Positions 1 through 6,376 of a stretch of 6,426 bases of DNA are shown here, piece after piece. A program made the position numbers and the translations under genes. Source of the stretch: an uncultured Lachnospiraceae bacterium (GTDB taxonomy: Bacteria > Bacillota > Clostridia > Lachnospirales > Lachnospiraceae); the NCBI GenBank assembly GCA_947594085.1, contig CANQEB010000144.1:1-6426 (forward strand), given 5' to 3'. The notes beneath the pieces were generated by a model. That model was not told where the DNA came from and ran no database searches. It was given only the letters and a program-made list of their open reading frames with translations. Position 1 is the stretch's first letter. Every line of letters starts with the position of its first letter.

Positions 1-1148
1 TGGAGACGACCTACGTTTTGAAAAATAATAAGAGGCTGCGCTGCGGTTACACGACCGGCTCTTGCGCTGCGGCCGCGGCAAAGGCGGCGGCGCTGATGCT
101 CTTTTCCGGCTGTGCGCAGCGTGAGGTTTCCCTGATGACTCCGAAGGGGATTCTGCTGCGGCTGGAGATTTTGAACGCAAAGCTGGAGGACGGCAGGGCC
201 TCGTGCGCGGTGCGCAAGGACGGCGGAGACGACCCGGATGTCACGAACGGACTTTTGGTGTACGCGTCGGTGGAACGCTTAGCACAGCCGGGAATCTCTA
301 TCGATGGCGGCAAGGGAATCGGACGGGTGACGCGAAAAGGTCTGCAGCAACCGGTCGGCGCGGCGGCGATCAACGAGACGCCGCGGCGGATGATCCGCGA
401 GGCGGTGACAGAGGTCTGCCGGGATTTTGATTATTGCGGAGGTCTTGAAGTCGTCATTTCCGTGCCGGGCGGCGAGGAGGCGGCCAGAAAGACTTTTAAT
501 CCGCGCCTCGGGATCGAGGGTGGGATCTCGATCCTTGGCACGAGCGGGATTGTCGTGCCGATGAGCGAGGAGGCGTTGCTGGCGAGCATTCGACTGGAGA
601 TGGAGATGCACAAGGCGAACGGGCGGGAGTACCTGATCCTCACGCCGGGCAATTACGGGGAAACATTCGCGGGAAACGAATTGAAGCTGGATCTGTCAAA
701 CGCCATGAAGTGCAGCAATTACGTGGGACAGACGCTGGATATGGCGGTCGAGCTTGGGATAAAGGGCATTCTGTTCGTGGCGCATATCGGGAAGTTTATC
801 AAGGTGGCCGGCGGAATCATGAACACACATTCGCGCGAGGCGGACGCCCGGGCGGAGCTGATGGCGGCATTCGCGCTGCGCGCCGGGGCGGATCCGGAGA
901 CAGCGCGCCGCGTTCTTGAGACGGAGACGACCGACGAGGCGTTGGGGATTCTCAGGCAGGCCGGGCTTATGCGGCAGGCGATGGAGCTCGCTGCGTCCCG
1001 GGTGCGGTATTACCTGCAGCATCGAGTCGGAGAGGCCTTGCAGACGGAGGCAATCCTGTTCTCCACGGTGTATGGTTATCTGGCGCAGACGGAAGGAGCG
1101 GAAGGGCTTTTGCAGACGATTCGGGACGTCGCCTTGCAGCATGCATAG
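1..1148 (+). CDS. cbiD: CbiD, cobalt-precorrin-5B (C1)-methyltransferase; start codon cut by one base at the left edge
   Basis: CbiD transfers a methyl group from S-adenosylmethionine to C1 of cobalt-precorrin-5B, giving cobalt-precorrin-6A, in the cytoplasm. The family signature is clear throughout: the N-terminal RCGYTTGSCAAAAAKAA block, DGGDDPDVTNG, GKGIGRVTRKG, an AINETPRRMI stretch, NPRLGIEGGISILGTSGI, GNYGETFA, and the HIGKFIKVAGGIMNTHSREAD segment. The reading frame is open to the left edge. A TTG at 18 could start a 376-residue protein, but the only GGAG (2-5) lies 12 bases from it. Window bases 1-2 are 'tg' and in frame, so I infer an NTG start codon, probably ATG, one base outside the window, giving a 382-residue protein beginning METTYVLKNNK. 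That length fits the family. The stop is TAG at 1146-1148. One small oddity is VAHIGK where VGHIGK is more usual. Identity is confident; the exact start is inferred. Confidence 0.95.
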   Translation, partial: ETTYVLKNNKRLRCGYTTGSCAAAAAKAAALMLFSGCAQREVSLMTPKGILLRLEILNAKLEDGRASCAVRKDGGDDPDVTNGLLVYASVERLAQPGISIDGGKGIGRVTRKGLQQPVGAAAINETPRRMIREAVTEVCRDFDYCGGLEVVISVPGGEEAARKTFNPRLGIEGGISILGTSGIVVPMSEEALLASIRLEMEMHKANGREYLILTPGNYGETFAGNELKLDLSNAMKCSNYVGQTLDMAVELGIKGILFVAHIGKFIKVAGGIMNTHSREADARAELMAAFALRAGADPETARRVLETETTDEALGILRQAGLMRQAMELAASRVRYYLQHRVGEALQTEAILFSTVYGYLAQTEGAEGLLQTIRDVALQHA

Positions 1149-1206
1149 AGCTTGCCGGCACAGAAGGGTAGGCTGCGCGGCGCGGCAGTAAACATGAAAA
1201 AGAATT

Positions 1207-1213
1207 GAGAGGA
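1207..1213 (+). promoter_or_regulatory. Ribosome binding site of cbiF
   Basis: A purine-rich GAGAGGA lies 7 bases before the ATG at 1221. It fixes that ATG as the cbiF start over an out-of-frame ATG at 1216. It sits in the 72-base gap after cbiD (1149-1220), where I see no convincing promoter or terminator. Confidence 0.6.
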
Positions 1214-1220
1214 AAATGCT

Positions 1221-1991
1221 ATGGTACATTTTGTTGGCGCCGGCTCAGGCGCGCCGGATCTGATCACGCTGCGGGGAATGCGTTATCTGCAGGAGGCGGA
1301 TGTGATCGTCTATGCCGGCTCACTGGTGAATCCGCAGCTTCTGGACTACAGAAAGCCGGACTGCGAGGTCTACAACAGCGCGAAGATGACGCTGGAGGAA
1401 GTGCTGGAAGTATTGAGGAAGGCTGAAGCGGCAGGCCGGACGTCCGTGCGTTTGCATACGGGAGATCCCTGTCTCTATGGGGCAATCCGCGAGCAGATGG
1501 ATGTGCTGGACGAGGAGGGGATCGCCTACGACTACTGTCCGGGCGTCAGCTCGTTCTGCGGCGCGGCAGCGGCGCTAAACCTCGAATATACGCTGCCGGG
1601 CGTCTCGCAGAGTGTGATCATCACGCGCATGGCGGGCCGGACGCCGGTGCCGGAGCGGGAAGAGATTGCTTCGCTCGCCGCGCACCACGCGACGATGGTG
1701 ATCTTCCTGAGCACCGGGATGCTGGAGGAGCTGTCGAAGCGTTTGCTTGCGGGCGGTTACGAGCCGGAGACGCCCGCGGCCATTGTGTACAAAGCGACCT
1801 GGGAGGACGAGAGATCGTATGTCTGCACGGTCGACTCTCTGGCGGAGACGGCGAAACGCAACCAGATCACGAAGACGGCGCTGATCATTGTCGGAGATGT
1901 GGTCAGCCATAGCAATTATCGCAGATCAGATTTGTACAATCCAGCGTTTACCACGGAATTTCGGCAGGGAAAAACTGCAGATCAGGCGTAG
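1221..1991 (+). CDS. cbiF: CbiF (CobM-type), cobalt-precorrin-4 (C11)-methyltransferase
   Basis: This enzyme methylates C11 of cobalt-precorrin-4 with S-adenosylmethionine to give cobalt-precorrin-5A. It has the tetrapyrrole methylase fold. The N-terminal glycine loop is GAGSGAPDLIT (residues 6-16), followed by VIVYAGSLVNPQLL, which is typical of CbiF/CobM. The second conserved loop is TGDP (80-83) in HTGDPCLYGAIREQM, and the next is CPGVSSFCGAAAALNLEY (from 106). TRMAGRTPVPEREE and the terminal YRRSDLYNPAFTTEF block also match the C11 enzyme rather than other methylases of this fold. At 256 residues it is normal length. The first loop reads GAGS where GAGP is the usual form. The ATG start has a good ribosome site. 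It acts directly after CbiH and before CbiG, whose genes follow downstream in the same direction. Confidence 0.96.
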   Translation: MVHFVGAGSGAPDLITLRGMRYLQEADVIVYAGSLVNPQLLDYRKPDCEVYNSAKMTLEEVLEVLRKAEAAGRTSVRLHTGDPCLYGAIREQMDVLDEEGIAYDYCPGVSSFCGAAAALNLEYTLPGVSQSVIITRMAGRTPVPEREEIASLAAHHATMVIFLSTGMLEELSKRLLAGGYEPETPAAIVYKATWEDERSYVCTVDSLAETAKRNQITKTALIIVGDVVSHSNYRRSDLYNPAFTTEFRQGKTADQA

Positions 1992-2087
1992 ATTTATGCC
2001 GTCGCAGTGCTGGAAGGTTTATTCAAAAAAATGGAAGTTTGTTCCGAAAATAATGGAAAAGAGTTACAGAAAACGAGAATTGAGAAA
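1992..2087 (+). other. A+T-rich gap between cbiF and cbiG
   Basis: By hand count this 96-base stretch is only about one third G+C, far below the flanking genes. It includes a run of seven A (2025-2031). The cbiG frame is open through it back to a GTG at 2007, but the residues this would add have no counterpart in the CbiG family as I know it. I see no hairpin followed by a T run and no clear -35/-10 pair. Confidence 0.5.
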
Positions 2088-3437
2088 ATGAAAGTTGCAA
2101 TCATTTGTTTTACCGTGCGGGGCGCGAAAACAGCGACACGGATTCGGGAAGCGCTGGAGAACAGGAATGCTTTGTCAGACAGGAAGAGCTCGGAGAACGG
2201 GGAATTTCAGAAGACAAAAGAGGCTTTAGAGGACAGAAAAACATCCGTCCGTGTATGGTGCGCAAAGTCGGATTTCATGCCGTCGCCCGCATCCGACAAG
2301 AATATAGGTCATGGGCCATCCCGGGAGCATAGTCCGGACGATGAAGTGGAATTAGGTCATGTGTCATCCCGGGAGCGTGGTTCGGGTGATGGGTTGGAGC
2401 CTCTGCAGGGGTCATTGCGCCAATGGACGGAGGATGCGTTTGCAGGGTACGATGCACTTGTATATGTCGGGGCGACGGGGATTGCCGTGCGCAGCATTGC
2501 TCCGTTTCTGAGAAGCAAGACGAGTGATCCGGCTGTGCTGTGCGTAGATGAGCTTGGAAAATTTGTGATACCACTGGTTTCCGGACACATCGGGGGCGCC
2601 AACGCTCTTGCGGCGCAGCTCGCGGATGAGCTCGGAGCTGTGGCGGTGATCACGACAGCGACAGATCTAAACGGGCGGTTCGCAGTGGATGTGTTCGCAA
2701 GGAAAAATCGCCTGTGGATTTCTGACATGAAGCTTGCAAAGCTGATTTCCGCAGATGTGCTGGATGGGCAGAGGATCGGTTTTGTCTCGGATTTTCCGGT
2801 AGCTGGAGAGGCGCCAAAGGAGCTGGAGGTGGAGGCACCGGAGCTACCGAAAGAGCCGGAGACGGCAGAGACGTTGGAGAACAATACTCCGGCGAGAGGC
2901 GTCCGCGAGTGCCGAAGAGGCATCTGCATCACTCTGGATGAGACAAAGCATCCTTATGAACAGACGCTAACGTTGATCCCGCGGATTGTGAGCATTGGCG
3001 TGGGCTGCAAGAAAGGAACAGATCCTTCAGCGATCGAGAGAAAGATTTATGCGGCTTTGCGTTCTTGCGGCGTGTCGATGCACAGTGTGGAGCGCCTTGC
3101 CAGTATCGATCTCAAGGCGCGAGAACCAGGGTTATGTGCGTTTGCCAGGAAATATGGGATCGAGTTTGTCACTTATACGGCACAGGAGCTTTTGGATGCG
3201 CCTGGCGAATTTTCTGAGTCTTTGTTTGTGGAATCCGTCACGGGCGTCTCAAACGTCTGCGAGCGCAGCGCGGTGCTCGCGAGCGGAAGCGGAAAGCCGA
3301 CGAAACATTCTGATATGCGGACAGGAGAATGCAGCGCGGTGCTTGCGAGCGGAGGAAAACTGATACAGAGAAAAATAGCGGAGGACGGCGTGACGGTCGC
3401 TCTTGCCGTCAGAGATTGGGGTGCGAAATTTGAGTAA
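2088..3437 (+). CDS. cbiG: CbiG, cobalt-precorrin-5A hydrolase, with several family-atypical inserts
   Basis: CbiG opens the delta-lactone of cobalt-precorrin-5A and releases the C20 and attached C2 atoms as acetaldehyde, giving cobalt-precorrin-5B, the CbiD substrate. Supporting motifs, numbered from the ATG at 2088, are MKVAIICFT (1-9), YDALVYVGATGIAVR (121-135), SGHIGGAN (165-172), TTATDLNGRFAVD (189-201), IVSIGVGCKKGT (300-311), LASIDLKAREPGL, and VTGVSNVCER before a VTVALA tail. This start was chosen because family members begin at the KVAIICFT strand; ATG at 2031 and GTG at 2007 are in-frame alternatives. The predicted 449 residues exceed the usual roughly 330-370. The excess lies in a repeat-bearing insert at about 24-115, an acidic proline-rich linker at about 242-268, and a 22-residue duplication at 394-422. 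No conserved motif is interrupted, so the enzyme is probably active. The stop overlaps cbiH by 8 bases. Confidence 0.94.
   Translation: MKVAIICFTVRGAKTATRIREALENRNALSDRKSSENGEFQKTKEALEDRKTSVRVWCAKSDFMPSPASDKNIGHGPSREHSPDDEVELGHVSSRERGSGDGLEPLQGSLRQWTEDAFAGYDALVYVGATGIAVRSIAPFLRSKTSDPAVLCVDELGKFVIPLVSGHIGGANALAAQLADELGAVAVITTATDLNGRFAVDVFARKNRLWISDMKLAKLISADVLDGQRIGFVSDFPVAGEAPKELEVEAPELPKEPETAETLENNTPARGVRECRRGICITLDETKHPYEQTLTLIPRIVSIGVGCKKGTDPSAIERKIYAALRSCGVSMHSVERLASIDLKAREPGLCAFARKYGIEFVTYTAQELLDAPGEFSESLFVESVTGVSNVCERSAVLASGSGKPTKHSDMRTGECSAVLASGGKLIQRKIAEDGVTVALAVRDWGAKFE
2148..2240 (+). repeat. Degenerate 72-base (24-residue) direct repeat in cbiG
   Basis: EALENRN (from 2148, residue 21) recurs as EALEDRK (from 2220, residue 45), and DRKSS recurs loosely as DRKTS. 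In the first 21 bases of each copy I count 14 matches. The period is in frame. It is old or partial and less certain than the other repeats in this gene. Confidence 0.4.
2304..2399 (+). repeat. Two tandem 48-base (16-residue) repeats in cbiG
   Basis: Unit 1 (2304-2351) encodes IGHGPSREHSPDDEVE and unit 2 (2352-2399) encodes LGHVSSRERGSGDGLE. Over 46 aligned bases I count 10 differences. GH, SRE, D and the final E are kept. The units lie in the N-terminal part of CbiG, in a hydrophilic region before the YDALVYVGA motif, and do not disturb the frame. Confidence 0.85.
2811..2891 (+). other. Acidic Glu/Pro-rich linker insert in CbiG
   Basis: CbiG residues about 242-268, starting APKELEVEAPELPKEPE, are rich in Glu, Pro and Ala. 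They separate the mid domain, which ends near FVSDFPVAGE, from the C-terminal domain. Family members usually have only a short turn here. The composition suggests an extended, flexible linker. Confidence 0.6.
3265..3353 (+). repeat. 66-base-offset duplication in the 3' part of cbiG
   Basis: A 23-base segment at 3265-3287 recurs at 3331-3353 with one mismatch (C to T at a silent third position). Both encode SAVLASG (residues 394-400 and 416-422). Removing the 66-base unit leaves VCERSAVLASGGKLIQRK followed by VTVALA, which is the ordinary family layout. The extra 22 residues therefore look like an in-frame gain. Confidence 0.85.
3418..3423 (+). promoter_or_regulatory. Ribosome binding site of cbiH, inside cbiG
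   Basis: GGGGTG lies 6 bases before a TTG at 3430 that begins (M)SKIYVVGIGPG. It supports TTG at 3430 as the start. The GTG at 3421 and TTG at 3403 are in frame but would add residues that the family lacks. Confidence 0.5.
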
Positions 3438-4200
3438 GATTTATGTGGTAGGTATCGGTCCGGGCGCGTACGAACAGATGACAATCCAAGCGGCAGAGTG
3501 CCTAAAGGAATGTGATGTGATCGTAGGCTATACGGTGTATGTCGATCTGGTGAAAGAGCACTTTCCCGAAAAGGAATTTTTGACGACACCGATGCGAAAG
3601 GAACGGGAGCGCTGCGTGCTTGCCTTCGAGGAGGCGGCGAGGGGCAAGACCGTGGCGATGATTTGCAGCGGCGACGCCGGCGTCTATGGGATGTCTGGAT
3701 TGATGTTGGAGGTAGGAAGAGATTATCCTTCGATCACAGTCGATATGATTCCTGGGGTGACAGCAGCTCTGAGCGGAGCCGCACTGCTGGGGGCTCCGCT
3801 GATCCATGACTTCTGCGTCATCAGTCTGAGTGATCTGCTGACGCCATGGGAAAAGATTGAGCGCCGGTTGCTTGCCGCGGCGGAGACAGATTTTGCGATT
3901 TGTCTGTACAATCCGTCCAGCAGGAAACGGAAGGACTATCTGCAAAGAGCCTGTGATCTTCTGCTGAGATACCGTGCTCCGGAGACGATCTGTGGGATCG
4001 TGGCGAACATCGGCCGTGCGGGGGAGAATGTGCAGGTTCTTTCTCTGAAAGATCTGAGAGACACACAAGTTGATATGTTTACGACAGTTTTTGTCGGCAA
4101 CTCACAGACGGTCGAGATCAACGGTCGCATGGTGACGCCGAGAGGATACCGGAGCGGGGACAAGGAGAAAAAGATGCCGGAAGGGAGCCGGGATGAGTAA
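3430..4200 (+). CDS. cbiH: CbiH (CobJ-type), cobalt-precorrin-3 C17-methyltransferase / ring-contraction enzyme
   Basis: CbiH methylates C17 of cobalt-precorrin-3 and drives contraction of the macrocycle, giving cobalt-precorrin-4, the CbiF substrate. It has the tetrapyrrole methylase fold: KIYVVGIGPGAYEQMT at the N-terminus, CDVIVGYTVYVDLV, CSGDAGVYGMSGLMLE (79-94), PGVTAALSGAALLGAPLIHD (from 108), the SLSDLLTPWEKIERRL block, and LYNPSSRKRKDYL. The last three are characteristic of CobJ/CbiH. From TTG at 3430 the protein is 256 residues, normal for a stand-alone CbiH, with no fused C-terminal ferredoxin-like or CbiG domain. It overlaps the end of cbiG by 8 bases and its own end overlaps the next gene by 8 bases, so coupled translation is likely. 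Alternative in-frame starts are GTG 3421 and TTG 3403. Confidence 0.96.
   Translation: MSKIYVVGIGPGAYEQMTIQAAECLKECDVIVGYTVYVDLVKEHFPEKEFLTTPMRKERERCVLAFEEAARGKTVAMICSGDAGVYGMSGLMLEVGRDYPSITVDMIPGVTAALSGAALLGAPLIHDFCVISLSDLLTPWEKIERRLLAAAETDFAICLYNPSSRKRKDYLQRACDLLLRYRAPETICGIVANIGRAGENVQVLSLKDLRDTQVDMFTTVFVGNSQTVEINGRMVTPRGYRSGDKEKKMPEGSRDE
4181..4187 (+). promoter_or_regulatory. Ribosome binding site of the cbiJ-cbiE-cbiT fusion, inside cbiH
   Basis: AAGGGAG lies 5 bases before the ATG at 4193, within the last codons of cbiH. It fixes the start of the fusion gene and supports translational coupling. Confidence 0.7.
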
Positions 4201-6376
4201 ATTATTGTTGTTTGCGGGAACGACGGAGGGACGCGAGCTGGCGGAGTTTCTGGAGAGAAATGGGATTGCCTGTGAGATCTGTGTGGCGACTGAGTACGGA
4301 GGGCAACTGTTGGACGGAGCGTCTTCGATACACAGAATCCATGCAGGAAGGCTGACCGAGGAAGAGATGATCCGTCTGATGAGGGAGAGCGGAATCACGC
4401 ATGTCGTGGACGCGACGCATCCCTACGCGGCGGCCGTTACACAGAATATCCGCGCTGCCTGCGCGACGGTGGGCTGTCACTATCTGCGGCTTCTGCGGGA
4501 GGAGAGTGCAGACGTCGCGCGGCCTGCGGATCTGCAACCGGGCAGGATGGACGGTGACGTTCGCGAAGACGGCAAAGAAAGCAGTATGCAGGACGACAAA
4601 GGAAGCAGTGTGTGGGACGAAAAAGGAAGTAGTGTGTGGGACGACAAAGAAAGCGGCATGCAGGAATCCGCCTGCGTGTTTGTCGATTCTGTGCAGGAGG
4701 CGGTAGAATTTCTTTCCCATACGGAGGGGAACATTCTGGCGGCCACCGGAAGCAAGGAGCTTGAGAAATATACGCAGCTTCCGAACTACCGGGAGCGAGT
4801 GTTTGCGCGTGTGCTCTCGACAATCGAGGCGGTATCGTCTGCCGCGGCGCTCGGATTTCAGGGAAGGAATCTGATCTGCATGCAGGGGCCGTTTGATGAG
4901 GAGCTGAACTGCGCGCTTCTAAGACAGGTGAACGCCCGATATCTAGTGACGAAGGAATCCGGTAAGACCGGGGGATTTCCAGAGAAAGCGCGCGCGGCAA
5001 AAAAAGCCGGAGCGCGGCTGGTGGTCGTGGGACGTCCACGGGAGGAAAGCGGATACTCTGCCTCTGAGATCAGGAGAATCATTTGCCGGGAATGGCAGAT
5101 TGCACCGAGACAGAACGTGTCTTTGATCGGGATCGGCATGGGAGATCCGGGAAATATGACGCTGGAGGCGAGGAGAGCTTGTGAGGAGGCCGATGTGCTG
5201 ATCGGAGCGCCGCGCATGCTGGAAGCCGTGTCGGATCTGACGGCGCCGAAAATTCCGGCGTATCTGCCGGAGGAGATACGGACTTATCTGGAAATGCATC
5301 CGGAGTATGAGCGGGCGGCGATTCTGCTTTCCGGGGACGTCGGGTTCTACAGCGGAGCGAGGAAGCTGCTGGATTGTCTTGGGGAATATTCGGTGCAGGT
5401 TTACTGCGGGATTTCCTCGGTCGCCTATCTGTGCGCGAAGCTGCGCTGTTCATGGGAGGGTGTTTTCCTGACGAGCATTCACGGGCGGTCGCAGAATTTG
5501 ATCGGGGCGGTGCGCACGCACGAAAAAGTATTCGCGCTGGTCGGAAAGCAGGAGAGCTTTCGGGAGCTGTGCCGCGGTTTGCAGGACTATGTGTGCGGGC
5601 ATGTGCGGTTATACGTCGGCTGCAGGTTGTCCTACGCGGACGAGCGCATTCTGTCGGGGAGTCCGGAGGAGCTTATACAGGAAGAGCCGGGAGACCTTAG
5701 CGCAGTGCTGATTGAGAATCCGAAGCCGGAGAGCGTGGTGACGCACGGGATTGAGGACGATGCGTTCCTGCGCGCTCAGGTACCGATGACGAAGAGCGAG
5801 ATTCGGAGTATTTCGCTCTCCAAGCTTCAACTTGCGAAGGATAGTATTGTGTATGATGTGGGGGCCGGCACGGGCTCGGTATCCGTGGAGGCGGCGCTGC
5901 AGGCTTGGGCCGGCAAGGTCTATGCCGTGGAAAAGAAACCGGAAGCGGCGGAGCTGATCCGTCAGAACAGGCGCAGATTCGGCGCGGCCAATCTTGAGGT
6001 GATTGAGGGGATTGCTCCGCAGGCGTTTGACGGACTGCCTGCGCCGACGCATGCGTTTATCGGCGGCTCTTCGGGAAATCTGAGGGAGATCCTTGAGATC
6101 CTGCTGGAAAAGAATCCCTGCGTGCGCGTGGTGATCAATGCAATCACGCTAGAGACGGTCGCGGAGGCGCTGCGATGTCTGCGGGAGTTTCCTGTGTGGC
6201 AGGAGGACATTGTCGCCGTGAGCGTTGGAAAGGCAAAGAAGGCCGGAGAGCTGCATATGATGATGGGACAGAATCCGGTGTATATCATCTCCTTTGCCGG
6301 GAGCGGGGAGGCTGTGGAGGGCAAGGCGGAGTTCGAAGAAGCACAGAAGACAAACGCGAAGGAGCAAAAGAGATGA
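4193..6376 (+). CDS. cbiJ-cbiET: CbiJ-CbiE-CbiT fusion: cobalt-precorrin-6A reductase, cobalt-precorrin-7 (C5)- and cobalt-precorrin-6B (C15)-methyltransferase
   Basis: One 727-residue protein holds three enzymes. Residues 1 to about 300 are CbiJ (CobK type), the pyridine-nucleotide-dependent 6A reductase: FAGTTEGRELAEFL (from 7), VVDATHPYAA (71-80), NLICMQGPFDEELN, and KESGKTGGF (254-262). Residues about 308-515 are CbiE, a tetrapyrrole methylase: SLIGIGMGDPGN (310-321), LLSGDVGFYSGARKLL, CGISSVAYL, and TSIHGRSQNL. Residues about 525-702 are CbiT, which methylates C15 and decarboxylates the C12 acetate: PMTKSEIRS (from 531), the S-adenosylmethionine loop DVGAGTGS (555-562), FIGGSSGNL, and VINAITLET. 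The order of reactions is J, then T, then E. CbiE-CbiT fusions are well known (CobL); adding CbiJ in front is less common. An insert at about 107-160 in CbiJ carries four 8-residue repeats. A charged tail of about 25 residues follows CbiT. All three active regions appear intact. Confidence 0.95.
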   Translation: MSKLLLFAGTTEGRELAEFLERNGIACEICVATEYGGQLLDGASSIHRIHAGRLTEEEMIRLMRESGITHVVDATHPYAAAVTQNIRAACATVGCHYLRLLREESADVARPADLQPGRMDGDVREDGKESSMQDDKGSSVWDEKGSSVWDDKESGMQESACVFVDSVQEAVEFLSHTEGNILAATGSKELEKYTQLPNYRERVFARVLSTIEAVSSAAALGFQGRNLICMQGPFDEELNCALLRQVNARYLVTKESGKTGGFPEKARAAKKAGARLVVVGRPREESGYSASEIRRIICREWQIAPRQNVSLIGIGMGDPGNMTLEARRACEEADVLIGAPRMLEAVSDLTAPKIPAYLPEEIRTYLEMHPEYERAAILLSGDVGFYSGARKLLDCLGEYSVQVYCGISSVAYLCAKLRCSWEGVFLTSIHGRSQNLIGAVRTHEKVFALVGKQESFRELCRGLQDYVCGHVRLYVGCRLSYADERILSGSPEELIQEEPGDLSAVLIENPKPESVVTHGIEDDAFLRAQVPMTKSEIRSISLSKLQLAKDSIVYDVGAGTGSVSVEAALQAWAGKVYAVEKKPEAAELIRQNRRRFGAANLEVIEGIAPQAFDGLPAPTHAFIGGSSGNLREILEILLEKNPCVRVVINAITLETVAEALRCLREFPVWQEDIVAVSVGKAKKAGELHMMMGQNPVYIISFAGSGEAVEGKAEFEEAQKTNAKEQKR
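4568..4663 (+). repeat. Four tandem 24-base (8-residue) repeats in the CbiJ part of the fusion
   Basis: Units at 4568-4591, 4592-4615, 4616-4639 and 4640-4663 encode DGKESSMQ, DDKGSSVW, DEKGSSVW and DDKESGMQ (residues 126-157). The outer two end in MQ and the inner two in VW. The middle pair differ at only a few bases. The array sits in a hydrophilic insert between the HYLRLLREES and CVFVDSVQEAVEF segments, which are normally close together in CbiJ/CobK. Confidence 0.92.
6359..6364 (+). promoter_or_regulatory. Ribosome binding site of the gene starting at 6373
   Basis: AAGGAG lies 8 bases before the ATG at 6373, within the last codons of the fusion gene. This is a near-ideal site and supports a real downstream gene. 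Confidence 0.75.

Noticed and set aside
1149..1220. Possible hairpin or terminator in the cbiD-cbiF gap
   Set aside because: Only 4-5 base complementary arms (such as TGCCG with CGGCA) could be found, with no T run after them.
696..1229. Long minus-strand open frame opposite the end of cbiD (177 codons)
   Set aside because: It lies fully opposite conserved CbiD sequence, encodes no recognisable motif, and is expected by chance in G+C-rich coding DNA.
1221..1251. GAGS instead of GAGP in the CbiF N-terminal loop as a sign of lost activity
   Set aside because: All other conserved CbiF motifs are intact and a single substitution at this proline is not enough to argue for a dead enzyme.
1992..2087. 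Frameshifted fusion of cbiF to cbiG
   Set aside because: CbiF ends with its normal C-terminal block before TAG at 1989-1991, and CbiG begins normally at 2088; the bases between match neither family.
2305..2399. CRISPR-like or mobile-element origin of the 48-base repeats
   Set aside because: There are only two directly adjacent, diverged copies with no spacers, no terminal inverted repeats and full preservation of the reading frame.
2357..2932. Minus-strand open frame of 191 codons opposite cbiG
   Set aside because: Its Ser/Ala/Pro-rich product mirrors the cbiG inserts and conserved motifs read backwards; there is no ribosome site that stands out and no family resemblance.
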